From assembly GCA_913009825.1 (NCBI GenBank), contig CAJVYQ010000034.1:1-54580 (forward strand): a stretch of 54,580 nt of DNA. The letters run 5' to 3'. Made by a program: the position numbers and the translations under genes. Positions 23,774-33,280 of the stretch are shown in pieces. The stretch is from an uncultured Deferribacteres bacterium (lineage in GTDB: Bacteria > Zhuqueibacterota > JdFR-76 > DREG01). The notes beneath the pieces were generated by a model that was not told the origin of the DNA, did no database searches, and saw only the letters and a program-made list of their open reading frames with translations. Position 1 is the stretch's first letter, and every line of letters begins with the position of its first letter.

Positions 23774-26700
23774 TTGAGACGAATTCTATATTTCTTCTTG
23801 TTTGGTTTGTTCATTACGGAGGCTTTGTATGCCCGGGATGATTTCACTATCTTGCAGCAAAACGATTCATTCATTCAATTCTCTTTTTCCCCGCAACAAT
23901 GGCAGAGGCAGGATGTTGCAATAAACGGAAAAAGCTACACCCGGTTCTATTTCGCGGATGCTTCGGTTAAATCCAGACCAGGTGAACCGGAAATCCCGGT
24001 GCGTACTTTTGTGTTTGCCGTTCCCGGGGGCAGTAAAGTTACGGCAACAGTGATCGCTTCGCAATTCCGGGAAATAGAGAATGTGGCACTTCTACCGGTG
24101 CCGTTTTGGTCTGATGAAGAGGTGCCGCGTTCCATCTATCCGGATACGGTGCAGTTAGAAAATCACTCCCGCTGGTTCCCGCAAAATATTATAGAACTTG
24201 AAAAACCCGCCTACGCAGGTGATTTACGCATTGTCCGTCTGCATATTTCCCCGTTACAGTACTTGTTCAGTAAGCGCAAAGTTCGGCAATTCACCCAAGT
24301 TGAGATCCGTTTGCAATTTTCAAATGTTCAGTCGATGAAAAATCCGGTTATGCCTGCCGTTATGCAAAACCGGGAAGATATTTTTTCGCGGATTCTTGCC
24401 AATCCCCGGCAGGCAAAAAAGTGGCGGAGAAAAAATCGGCTGATACCTGCTTTGCGCAAAACCCATTCGTTCTATTCGACATCCGATTATTACAAAATTC
24501 CGGTTGAAAAAGATGGTCTTTACCGTATCACCGGAAAATTTTTACAGGATAACGGCATCGATCTTTCCACCCTTATTCCTTCCACCATTAAAATTTTTAA
24601 CAACGGCGGCAGGGTTTTGCCGCGTGGTCTGACAACGCCGCGCCCGGATAGTTTAATTGAAAATGCGATTTTGGTTGCGGACGGCGGCGACGGCCGGTTT
24701 GATGCCGATAATTACATCCTGTTTTATGGCGTAGGTGTAAATGGCTGGGAGTATTCTGCCGACGAGGGGAAATACTCTCATTACATCAACCCGTACACCT
24801 TTAAAAATATTTATTGGTTAACTTTTAACGATAACCGGACGGGAAAGCGAATGTCCGCGGCTTCTGTACCGGCAACAACAGTACGCACCCTAACCACTTA
24901 TCGGGAGATGGCCTATATCGACGATGATATCATCAATATTCACCGTTCCGGGATGGTTTGGTTTGGCTTCCAGTTTACCGATCAAACCAGGAGCTATTCC
25001 ACTCCTCTGGAATTGAAAAATTTGGTACAGGCAAACGATATCCTTCTTCGGGCGCGTTTTTATTCCACGCACGGCAATCCCCATCAATTCAAAATAAATT
25101 TCGACGGGCAACAAATTGCCTCTGCAAGTTTCTATGGAACAAGAGTTTATGATCTGAACAGCGAGAAGCAGATTTCAATCAGTCAGTCGAACCATACTAT
25201 CGATATCGATTATACTCCTTCTTCCCAAACCAGTGTAGCTTACCTGGATTGGCTGGAAGTTTTTGCCCGGGCGCAACTCGCCCTGCAAAATAATGCGCTC
25301 ACCTTTTTTGGCGAGATCGCCGATGAAGCAGTGGAATACCAGGTAGAGGGCGCTTCCGCCAGTGATTATACTATATTGGATGTCACCGATTGTGCGGATG
25401 TACGCCGTTTTCAGGATTTCACCGTGCAGGGGAGCAGGATTTCATTCAAAGCAAACCTGACCGGCGACCGGCCAAAAAAATTTGCCGTGATCGGCAATGA
25501 TCAAATCCGGTCTGTTACCGGCATGACAAAAGATGAATTAAGCACGTTGAGAGACACCGGCGATAAGGCCGACTTTATCATCATTACGCATAACGATTTT
25601 TACAACGCTGCGCATTCGTTAAAAAATTTACGGGAAAGTCATGATGATCTCAGTACCATTGTGGTTAAAATCGATGATATTTTCGACGAGTTCTCCTGCG
25701 GTCTTTTGGACCCTACTGCAATCCGCGATTTTCTGAAATATGCTTATGAGCATTGGGCGCAGCGCCCCCGGTATGTGCTTCTGTTCGGCGACGGAGATTA
25801 CGATTACAAAAATATCAAAAGCAGCAATGACAGCAATTGGATTCCCCCTTTTGAAACATATTATTTGGATGAAATTAGTAGCCGCACTACCGATGATTGG
25901 TTTACGTACATCGAAGGAGACGATTCGCAGATGGATTTATCCATCGGCCGAATTCCGGTGCAAACCACAGAGGAAGCGGGATTTGTTGTGGATAAGCTGG
26001 TGCAATATGCCACAGAACCGGAGCCGGGTTACTGGAAGAATTTGTATACGATTGTTGCCGATGATGAGGTCACAAACCAAAGCAAAAGTGAAACTATTCA
26101 TACAAAAGATGCGGAGGATCTGGCAGAGCATTATATTCCCAAACGGTTCGATCTGGATAAAATTTATTTAACGGAATATCCGGTCGTTTTGGATGCAGCG
26201 GTTTCGTGGATCAGCAAACCGGCGGTGACGGAAGACTTGTTGAACAGGATAAATGAGGGAAGCCTGATTATCAATTTCATCGGTCACGGTAATCCTCATC
26301 TGTGGACGCATGAGCGGATTTTTAAGGATTCCCGCGACGCCAATCGCATTCAGAATGGCAGGCGGTATGCCTTTTGGATTACCGCCACCTGCGATTTTGG
26401 CCGCTGGGATGACCCGGAAGATCAGAGTTTTGCCGAAAAGATATTAATGATGGAAAACAGGGGATCCGTCAGTATGCTGGCATCTTCCCGGCTGGTTTAT
26501 GCTTCTTCCAATGCTGTATTTAACAAACAGTTTACCAGAATTCTTTTACAAAATACCGGCAGGTCTCTGCGTGTGGGCGATGCAATACGTCTGGCAAAAT
26601 CGGCAACGTATACCGTATCGAACAATGAAAAATTTGCCATTTTGGGCGATCCCACACTCAAGCTTGAGGTACCGGCGTTAAATGTAAAAGTGACCCGACT

Positions 26701-27730
26701 TTTTCCGGACAGCCTCAAAGCGCTGAGTAAGATCACCGTGAATGGCAAAATTTATGACCATTTCCAGAACCCGGTTACGATATCCGGAGATATTTACTTG
26801 CGGACGTTCGATTCTCGCCGGGAAGTGACTTATCAACCTGTGGCGGGGAACGCCATTTCTTATATTTTGCCGGGCAATCCCATTTTTCGCGGCAAAGGCA
26901 CGGTTCAAACCGGCGAATTTGAATTGCAATTCATTGTGCCTAAAGATATTTCCTACGGCGGCAAATCCGGCCGGATCAGTATCTTTTTCGAAAATGAAAC
27001 CATCGCCGGCACCGGTTACAAAGATAACCTGATTGTGGACGGAACCGCTACCGACCTGATCGATGCTCAAGGGCCGGATATCGATTTTACCGCCCAAAAT
27101 CAGAACCTGGTTGATTTTGCCGTTCTGAATGAGAATGAAATCCTTGAAATTGAGCTGAAAGACGACAAATCCGGCATCAATATTACCGGCGATGTGGGAC
27201 ACAAAATTATGGCCATCCCCGACGACCAATCGCTGAGCCGGAAGGAAATCACCCATCTTTTTGAATATGATCAAAACAGTTTTTTACACGGTAAAATCAG
27301 AATGCCTCTAACCCTTTTCTCGCAGTTTACAACGGCGGAATCGCCGGGGGAAATGCATCGGTTGGCAATCAAAGCATGGGATAATGCCAACAATTCTTCC
27401 ACAAAACTGATTCAATTTGAAATTGTCCCCGATGGCAAATTAGTGCTGAAAGATCTGTTAAATTATCCCAATCCATTCTATCAAACTACAACGTTCACTT
27501 TTTTTCTGAATACGGAGGCCGAAGTCTCGGTAAAAATATACACCTCAGCCGGAAGATTGATCAGGCGAATGAATCATATCCCCGGTTCATTCGGTTTCAA
27601 CATGGTTTCCTGGTCCGGTCACGATCAGGACGGCGATCCTGTGGCGAATGGGGTTTACCTTTATAAAGTGCAGGCGAGGCACGAAGATCAATCGGTAGAA
27701 CAGATTGGCAAATTGATCAAATTGGAATGA
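23774..27730 (+). CDS. porU: Type IX secretion sortase PorU-like C25 peptidase
   Basis: 1318 aa, TTG start (GAGGGA closely upstream). Signal peptide 1-20. The N-terminal region (about 20-540) includes the PorU pattern YYKIPVEKDGLYRITGKFLQDNGID and NGGRVLPRG. The peptidase C25 domain (about 590-960) contains YVLLFGDGDYDYKN, SIGRIPVQTTEEA, the catalytic His838 in FIGHGNPHLW and Cys873 in TATCDFGRWDDP. Gingipain-type Ig-like strands follow, then a C-terminal FlgD/T9SS-like tail (LLNYPNPFYQTTTFTF, VSWSGHDQDGDPVANGVYLYKV). PorU is the outer-membrane protease that removes cargo sorting domains and attaches cargo to lipid; its cargo occur at 4647, 6423 and 51561. A secreted gingipain-like protease is the alternative, but the N-terminal region fits PorU. 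Confidence 0.85.
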   Translation: MRRILYFFLFGLFITEALYARDDFTILQQNDSFIQFSFSPQQWQRQDVAINGKSYTRFYFADASVKSRPGEPEIPVRTFVFAVPGGSKVTATVIASQFREIENVALLPVPFWSDEEVPRSIYPDTVQLENHSRWFPQNIIELEKPAYAGDLRIVRLHISPLQYLFSKRKVRQFTQVEIRLQFSNVQSMKNPVMPAVMQNREDIFSRILANPRQAKKWRRKNRLIPALRKTHSFYSTSDYYKIPVEKDGLYRITGKFLQDNGIDLSTLIPSTIKIFNNGGRVLPRGLTTPRPDSLIENAILVADGGDGRFDADNYILFYGVGVNGWEYSADEGKYSHYINPYTFKNIYWLTFNDNRTGKRMSAASVPATTVRTLTTYREMAYIDDDIINIHRSGMVWFGFQFTDQTRSYSTPLELKNLVQANDILLRARFYSTHGNPHQFKINFDGQQIASASFYGTRVYDLNSEKQISISQSNHTIDIDYTPSSQTSVAYLDWLEVFARAQLALQNNALTFFGEIADEAVEYQVEGASASDYTILDVTDCADVRRFQDFTVQGSRISFKANLTGDRPKKFAVIGNDQIRSVTGMTKDELSTLRDTGDKADFIIITHNDFYNAAHSLKNLRESHDDLSTIVVKIDDIFDEFSCGLLDPTAIRDFLKYAYEHWAQRPRYVLLFGDGDYDYKNIKSSNDSNWIPPFETYYLDEISSRTTDDWFTYIEGDDSQMDLSIGRIPVQTTEEAGFVVDKLVQYATEPEPGYWKNLYTIVADDEVTNQSKSETIHTKDAEDLAEHYIPKRFDLDKIYLTEYPVVLDAAVSWISKPAVTEDLLNRINEGSLIINFIGHGNPHLWTHERIFKDSRDANRIQNGRRYAFWITATCDFGRWDDPEDQSFAEKILMMENRGSVSMLASSRLVYASSNAVFNKQFTRILLQNTGRSLRVGDAIRLAKSATYTVSNNEKFAILGDPTLKLEVPALNVKVTRLFPDSLKALSKITVNGKIYDHFQNPVTISGDIYLRTFDSRREVTYQPVAGNAISYILPGNPIFRGKGTVQTGEFELQFIVPKDISYGGKSGRISIFFENETIAGTGYKDNLIVDGTATDLIDAQGPDIDFTAQNQNLVDFAVLNENEILEIELKDDKSGINITGDVGHKIMAIPDDQSLSRKEITHLFEYDQNSFLHGKIRMPLTLFSQFTTAESPGEMHRLAIKAWDNANNSSTKLIQFEIVPDGKLVLKDLLNYPNPFYQTTTFTFFLNTEAEVSVKIYTSAGRLIRRMNHIPGSFGFNMVSWSGHDQDGDPVANGVYLYKVQARHEDQSVEQIGKLIKLE

Positions 27731-27834
27731 ATCTTTCTGTCTCAGGCAGAGCCGGGAAATATAGCGCATGACGTCGATTGTCGCAATAAATCTTTTGGAG
27801 TAAAATCTCACTTAGAAGTAGAGAATATTCCCGG

Positions 27835-27941
27835 AAAACCGTTGAAACGGTTGGACGAAATTTTGTTTTATAATTAACACCCGGCTTAAGTCAGGCGTTT
27901 ATAGGACATCATAAATCAATGAACCGTTTCAACGGTTTTTT
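27835..27941. repeat. Palindrome-ended element
   Basis: The ends AAAACCGTTGAAACGGTT (27835-27852) and AACCGTTTCAACGGTTTT (27922-27939) are inverted copies of each other, and each is itself a hairpin (AACCGTT/AACGGTT). The centre has an imperfect hairpin AACACCCGGCTTAAGTCAGG. The right end plus T-tract can act as a terminator for the upstream PorU gene. The remaining 27942-28236 holds no gene. Confidence 0.65.
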
Positions 27942-28266
27942 AGAAGTGGCAATTATCTGAGTACCCACCTATTACTGAAGTATTACCTTTTTAGAAAAAA
28001 CTTCCTTTCTAATCTGAAATAAATTCCTTATATTTTGAATATTGGTCAATTCGGCTGGAAATGGCGGGAGGTTCTGCACCTCATCCCGATAAAAATCATT
28101 GTGATTTCGTTGAGAATGACAATTTGCGAGCTTTTATTTATTCTTGAGCCGCGATTTTTTGGGAGAAGAATAATATGCTCCATTGAATACATTTGTACTT
28201 TTAAGGAAATGGCATGTGATTCCCTAAATACAAAACATGGAAGATTTCAATAAAGGTCTATTTCTT

Positions 28267-30342
28267 ATGGCGTTCCTGCAGGTCCGGAAAATGTTCACGA
28301 AATTTTTAAACTATCTTAATGCTCAATTGGTACGGCTGCGTATGACGGAACACACCTTTATGGTAATTATTGCCGTCTTTATCGGCGTACTGGGTGGCTT
28401 TGGCGCTATTTTATTCCGTTTTGGCATTCGGTTTTTTCATGGGGCATTTTTTGGCACGTGGAATTATTCGCTCCAGTACGCACTGGGATTGCCCTGGTAT
28501 GTAAAATTTCTGGCGCCGATTATTGGTGGTTTAATTGTCGGCCCGATCGTTTATAATTTTGCCAGGGAAGCGCGGGGCCATGGCGTACCGGAGGTGATGG
28601 AAGCTGTGGCTCTACGCGGCGGCGCTATTCGTATGCGGGTTATGGTTGCCAAGATTACCGCTTCAGCCGTCAGCATTGCTTCCGGTGGCTCCGTTGGCCG
28701 GGAAGGCCCTATTGTTCAGATCGGTTCTGCTTTGGGCTCTACTCTGGGGCAGTTATTTAAAGTTACCGGTTCCCGGTTGCGTACCTTTGTTGCCTGCGGT
28801 TCTGCAGCGGGAATTGCGGCTACATTCAATGCACCCATCGCCGGTGCGTTGTTTGCCGTCGAGATTATCTTAGGTGATTTTGGTGTATCCCAATTTAGTC
28901 CCATTGTGATCTCCTCTGTGGCGGCCACTGTCGTTTCCCGCCATTTTCTGGGCGATTTTCCTGCTTTTGAAATTCCACCCTACGAATTAGTAAGTATTTA
29001 TGAAATGATTCCGTATGTTATTTTGGGCCTGTTGGCAGGATTGGTGGCTTTGGTATTCATCGAGGTTTTGTATAAAACGGAAGATATCTTTGAAAAAATT
29101 CCGCTACCCGGTTTTTTAAAACCGGCAATCGGCGGTATTATTCTGGGAACAATCGGCATTTTTTATCCGCATTTTTTTGGTGTAGGATACGACACCATTA
29201 GCATGGCTTTGGAGGGCCAGGCGGTTTGGCATTTTTTACTATTGATGGTAGTTCTAAAAATTGTTGCTACCTCTGTTTCCCTCGGCGCCGGTATGTCGGG
29301 TGGTATATTTGCCCCATCGCTATTCATTGGTGCTGCTTTGGGCGGTTTAATCGGTATGGGGGTGCACGCTGTCATGCCGGCCCATAGCGCGGCCTCCGGC
29401 GCGTACGCTCTTGTGGGGATGGGCGCCGTTGTTGCTGCGGCAACACATGCGCCGATCACCGCAATTTTGATCATTTTTGAATTGACAAGTGAATACCGGA
29501 TTATTCTGCCGCTGATGATTGCCTGCATTTTAAGCACGCTGGTTATCACCCGATTGAAACGGGATTCCATCTATACCCTTAAATTGTCGCGGCGGGGGAT
29601 CGATCTTTTTCATGGCCGGGAAGTGAATGTATTGCGCTCGCTGAGTATAAAAGATGTGATGAAAGACAAATATGAGTATGTTCACGCCGATGCTCCGTTT
29701 CGAAAATTGTTGGATCTGACAGTCAACAGCTCTCATACCAATTTTTTTGTTGTGGATCAAAAGAATCATCTGTTAGGCTTGATTTCCATTCAGGATATTC
29801 GAAAAATTATTTATGATTCCGACGCTCTGGAACAACTTTTAGTCGCTCATGATCTGCTGAATCCCATTGATCATTTTGTAACTCCCAATGATACTCTGGA
29901 TTTGGCCATGCAGGCTTTTGGCGATGCTAAAATTGATGAACTGCCTGTGGTTGATAGTGAACAACAGAATCATTTAATCGGAACTGTTATTAAGAGTGAT
30001 GTGATCGAAGCGTACAACAAAGAAGTGCTCAAACGGGATATGGTCTCCTCCGTATCCGGCTCGATGAATAATTTGAGAAAATTTCGCCGTGTCGATCTTG
30101 CGGATGGAAATGTTTTATGCGAGTTGGAAGTCCCGGGCAGCTTCATCAACAAATCGTTGCGTGAACTGAACCTGAGACAGAAGTTTGGTATCGAGGTTGT
30201 TCTTATCAAGCAGGGTTTTAATCAAGAAAAGAAGATAGAACAACATGTAATCACGCCGGATCCGAATTACAAGCTTAATTTTGGCGATAATATTTTAGTA
30301 ATGGGGGTGAAAAATAAAGTGGATAATTTAAAAAACATGTAA
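28267..30342 (+). CDS. ClC-family chloride channel/transporter with CBS pair and RCK_C domain
   Basis: 691 aa from the ATG at 28267 (AAAGG at 28253-28257); an ATG at 28237 would add 10 residues but has no ribosome site. The ClC membrane domain (about 20-430) shows GHGVPEV, GGSVGREGP with the gating Glu (Glu146), FNAPIAGALFAVE and GAGMSGGIFAPSLFIGA. Two CBS domains follow (about 470-590; IKDVMKDKYEYVHADAPF, HFVTPNDTLDLAMQAFGDAKIDELPVVD), then a TrkA-C/RCK_C domain (VLCELEVPGSFINKSLRELNLRQKFGIEVV). CBS and RCK_C domains usually bind nucleotides, so anion flux may be tuned by energy state. Single gene, no operon partner. The GSGIP selectivity Ser is His here, which is common in bacterial branches. 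Confidence 0.93.
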   Translation: MAFLQVRKMFTKFLNYLNAQLVRLRMTEHTFMVIIAVFIGVLGGFGAILFRFGIRFFHGAFFGTWNYSLQYALGLPWYVKFLAPIIGGLIVGPIVYNFAREARGHGVPEVMEAVALRGGAIRMRVMVAKITASAVSIASGGSVGREGPIVQIGSALGSTLGQLFKVTGSRLRTFVACGSAAGIAATFNAPIAGALFAVEIILGDFGVSQFSPIVISSVAATVVSRHFLGDFPAFEIPPYELVSIYEMIPYVILGLLAGLVALVFIEVLYKTEDIFEKIPLPGFLKPAIGGIILGTIGIFYPHFFGVGYDTISMALEGQAVWHFLLLMVVLKIVATSVSLGAGMSGGIFAPSLFIGAALGGLIGMGVHAVMPAHSAASGAYALVGMGAVVAAATHAPITAILIIFELTSEYRIILPLMIACILSTLVITRLKRDSIYTLKLSRRGIDLFHGREVNVLRSLSIKDVMKDKYEYVHADAPFRKLLDLTVNSSHTNFFVVDQKNHLLGLISIQDIRKIIYDSDALEQLLVAHDLLNPIDHFVTPNDTLDLAMQAFGDAKIDELPVVDSEQQNHLIGTVIKSDVIEAYNKEVLKRDMVSSVSGSMNNLRKFRRVDLADGNVLCELEVPGSFINKSLRELNLRQKFGIEVVLIKQGFNQEKKIEQHVITPDPNYKLNFGDNILVMGVKNKVDNLKNM

Positions 30343-30431
30343 ACCGTCTAAATTCTTCTTGTGTATTGTTTAAAAATATTGTAAGTTGTTTATCATTTTA
30401 AAGGGTTAATATTCTTTCTTGCTGCTTGATT

Positions 30432-32948
30432 ATGTTTAAATTAAATCGATTTAAAACAATCCTGAATTATTCCACTTTAATCTCGCTGCTGATTCTCATT
30501 TATCTGTTTATTGAATATTCCGCAATTCGCAATACGGATAATATCAGATCTAAATATAAATTGCTGCGAGTTAATAAAAAGGAATTCGATAATACACCTA
30601 TGTTTTGGTTTGGGGATTTAGATCAAAACGGGGCTGATGAATTTATCGTTTACGGAGATAAATCCAGGGATAATAAGTACTACAATTTCAGATTGTACAA
30701 AGATTTAGATGATAAACCCCTGCGCTATTATCCGTTTAAGGACAGAATCCTTCGGCGCGTAGCAGCAATCGATATCAATTTTGATGGCGTAAAAGAGATT
30801 CTTCTTCCTTTTTTAACAAAGGATTCTATAAAAATATGCATCATGGATTGTACAGGGAAAAAAATTAAAGATATCCCCCTGTTAAAATATGATTCACGCT
30901 CTAAATCTCTGCCGTACATTTTTTTTCGAGATGCAATCCGTTATCACGGTAAAACGTTGTTGGTATACCGGATTAACCACATTAATCCTACCATTCCCGT
31001 ACGCGGACTGTATGTCTCCGATTTGCAAGGTAATTTGATCTGGAAAAAACCATTTGCTTCCTATTTGAAGCGTATTTATCCTGTCGATCTGGATGGAGAC
31101 GGGGAAAAAGAGATTGTCTGTTTATCGGAAGTCCGTTCTAAAAAATACCCGGTTAAATCGGATTTTTCCGATACGTTGGCCTACCTAATTGTTTTCGATT
31201 TGGCGGGAAATCAAAAATATCCGCTTAAAACCTTTGCCGGCGAATCTGTTGAATTGGCGGCGGCGATCGATGATTTTTCCCCGGATAATCATGGTAAAGA
31301 GATCGCGCTTTCGGTGAGAAGGAAAAGCCGCAGTGATCCCGGTCAGAATGAGTTGTACCTGTTTGGGAAAAATGGTAATGTTTTACAGAATAAAGTATCG
31401 TTGAATAGGATCTGGGGTTTGTTTTCTTACGATTTTAAAGGGGATGGCAACAAGGAAATTTGTGCGATTTATGATAAAAGAATTTTGCTCGTATACGATC
31501 ATTCTTTAAAGGAAATTGCCAAAAGGGATAATCTGTTTTTAGAAGGTGTCAGTTCCACTGAAATTGTCAAACGAAAAATTATGTCGGGCAAAGAAAATGT
31601 TGCGCTTATTACAAAAACATCGATGGCTATCTTAGATCAGAATCTGTACGAACTGTTTCATAGTTCGATGAATGATTACTGTGATTTTTATCGCGTGAAG
31701 AGCGACGACGATCCGTTCGTTACCGTTTACCGGGATCGTTCCCGGGTGCTCAGTTTTTATCAGATTAAAAGAAACAAAAATTATTATTTTTTCCGTCTGT
31801 TTTTCCTCTTTTTAGGCGGCACATTAGGTTTAGTCCTGTTTCGTAGTTTTCTGTTTTTGGCGAAAGATAAAAAACAGATCACACTGGAACGTCTGCTTCG
31901 CCTGGCACTGAACAAAGAATTTGAATTGGGTATCGGCGTCTTTGATAAAAATGGGAAATTGATTTCCACAAATCCCCGCATGAAGGTCATTTTCAATCGT
32001 GATTTTAGTTCTCTTTATGGTAAAAAATATGATGATATTTTTACGGTTTTAAATCCACCACTTAAGGGCCTAATCGGGGAAATTTATCAAAATAATTATT
32101 CCTATCTGATGAGAGAAATTCAGCACCGTTCGGGAGGCGTAGAACTGGAGATTAAAGTGCTGCTGTATAAACTTGATCACAGCCATGATCCCGAACTGGA
32201 TTCCGATTTCATTTTATTGGTTGCCGAGGATATTACCGAATTGATTCGGAGTAAACGGTTAGGCGCCTGGATGTCGATGGCACAACGCTATGCCCATGAC
32301 GTAAAAACACCTCTTTCCACCGTTTTTCTCACATTGCAAAGAATTGAGATGGAATTGGAAAATGATGAAATCAAGGGAAAAGAACGATATTACCACTATT
32401 TGAATTATGCCAAAGAAGAGGTGTCGAGGATTCGTAATGTGACAAATGGCTTTCTCAAATTTGTCCGGGCGGAAAAAATGAATAAAATGCCAACGGATTT
32501 TGCCAGCCTGATCAGGGAAGTTATCGACAATTATCGGATTCGCTTGCCGGAGGGGATTGAGTTTAATTTGAAATTAAATGAAGAATTGGCCAGCATACTC
32601 CTCGATCGGGAGCAATTCAAAGTTGTCTTTGAAAATCTGTTTGATAATGCCATCAATTCCATTTCCGACCGCGGAGCGATCACGGTCACTACCGATCTCA
32701 TCGAAGAAGTGAAAGAAGATTCGGGAGCCACTCATCGTCAGCTTCTCATCGAAATTGCGGATACAGGACGCGGTATTCCACAGAGTGATTTGAATGAAGT
32801 GTATCAACCGTACTATTCTTCCTCTGCCCATGGGAGTGGCCTGGGACTGATGATTGTAAGAAGAATCATTGAAGATCATGACGGGACCATTTTTATCCGC
32901 AGTCAGGAAGGAATTGGCACGGTGGTTATTCTTAAAATTCCGGCTTGA
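30432..32948 (+). CDS. Sensor histidine kinase with periplasmic beta-propeller-like domain
   Basis: 838 aa. Membrane helix 1 at about 13-31. The periplasmic region (about 32-450) carries at least four FG-GAP/VCBS-like Ca-binding repeats (DLDQNGADEFIV, DINFDGVKEILL, DLDGDGEKEIVC, DFKGDGNKEICA), implying a beta-propeller sensor. Helix 2 is at about 452-475. A PAS-like domain follows (about 490-600; LGIGVFDKNGKLISTN). HisKA has YAHDVKTPLS with His622; HATPase_c has NLFDNAINSI, ADTGRGIP and GSGLGLMIVRRIIEDHDG. The start is taken as the ATG at 30432 rather than TTG 30426; no good ribosome site precedes either. An NtrC-type regulator follows after a 332-bp gap with repeat B4, so it is the probable partner. 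Confidence 0.88.
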   Translation: MFKLNRFKTILNYSTLISLLILIYLFIEYSAIRNTDNIRSKYKLLRVNKKEFDNTPMFWFGDLDQNGADEFIVYGDKSRDNKYYNFRLYKDLDDKPLRYYPFKDRILRRVAAIDINFDGVKEILLPFLTKDSIKICIMDCTGKKIKDIPLLKYDSRSKSLPYIFFRDAIRYHGKTLLVYRINHINPTIPVRGLYVSDLQGNLIWKKPFASYLKRIYPVDLDGDGEKEIVCLSEVRSKKYPVKSDFSDTLAYLIVFDLAGNQKYPLKTFAGESVELAAAIDDFSPDNHGKEIALSVRRKSRSDPGQNELYLFGKNGNVLQNKVSLNRIWGLFSYDFKGDGNKEICAIYDKRILLVYDHSLKEIAKRDNLFLEGVSSTEIVKRKIMSGKENVALITKTSMAILDQNLYELFHSSMNDYCDFYRVKSDDDPFVTVYRDRSRVLSFYQIKRNKNYYFFRLFFLFLGGTLGLVLFRSFLFLAKDKKQITLERLLRLALNKEFELGIGVFDKNGKLISTNPRMKVIFNRDFSSLYGKKYDDIFTVLNPPLKGLIGEIYQNNYSYLMREIQHRSGGVELEIKVLLYKLDHSHDPELDSDFILLVAEDITELIRSKRLGAWMSMAQRYAHDVKTPLSTVFLTLQRIEMELENDEIKGKERYYHYLNYAKEEVSRIRNVTNGFLKFVRAEKMNKMPTDFASLIREVIDNYRIRLPEGIEFNLKLNEELASILLDREQFKVVFENLFDNAINSISDRGAITVTTDLIEEVKEDSGATHRQLLIEIADTGRGIPQSDLNEVYQPYYSSSAHGSGLGLMIVRRIIEDHDGTIFIRSQEGIGTVVILKIPA

Positions 32949-33097
32949 GCAGCCTTGTGTACCGGAACATGCGATATGATGAAGACTTTGGTGCATAAAC
33001 TTTATTTCAGAACCGTTCCGTTGATTTTTTATCATCGCTTCAGGTTAAGTCAATTTGAAAAAATACTTTTGGGGAAATGTTCCCGGTTTAATCAAAA

Positions 33098-33214
33098 CCT
33101 GAATTGAGCGATTATAGGGCGATTCGCTGAATCGCCAACCGGATTTACATTAAAAGTGAAAATCCGTTTAGTAACAAAAACAAGCTCAAAAACAAGAGAA
33201 TCGCTCAATTCAGG
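33098..33214. repeat. Family B element B4
   Basis: 117 bp with ends CCTGAATTGAGCGATTAT and AGAGAATCGCTCAATTCAGG. The interior is a different cargo from other B copies: hairpin GGCGATTC GCT GAATCGCC (33118-33136) and CGGATTTACATT...AAAATCCG arms. It separates the sensor kinase gene from the sigma-54 regulator gene. Confidence 0.72.
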
Positions 33215-33280
33215 CAAAAAAAATGTTAGCGGAGTGATTATTCCTGAACCCTTATTCCCGACAGGAGAATTAATACGAAG

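Noticed and set aside
30343-30431. Sigma-54 promoter for the kinase gene
   Set aside because: No GG-N10-GC pair at a -24/-12 spacing before the start.
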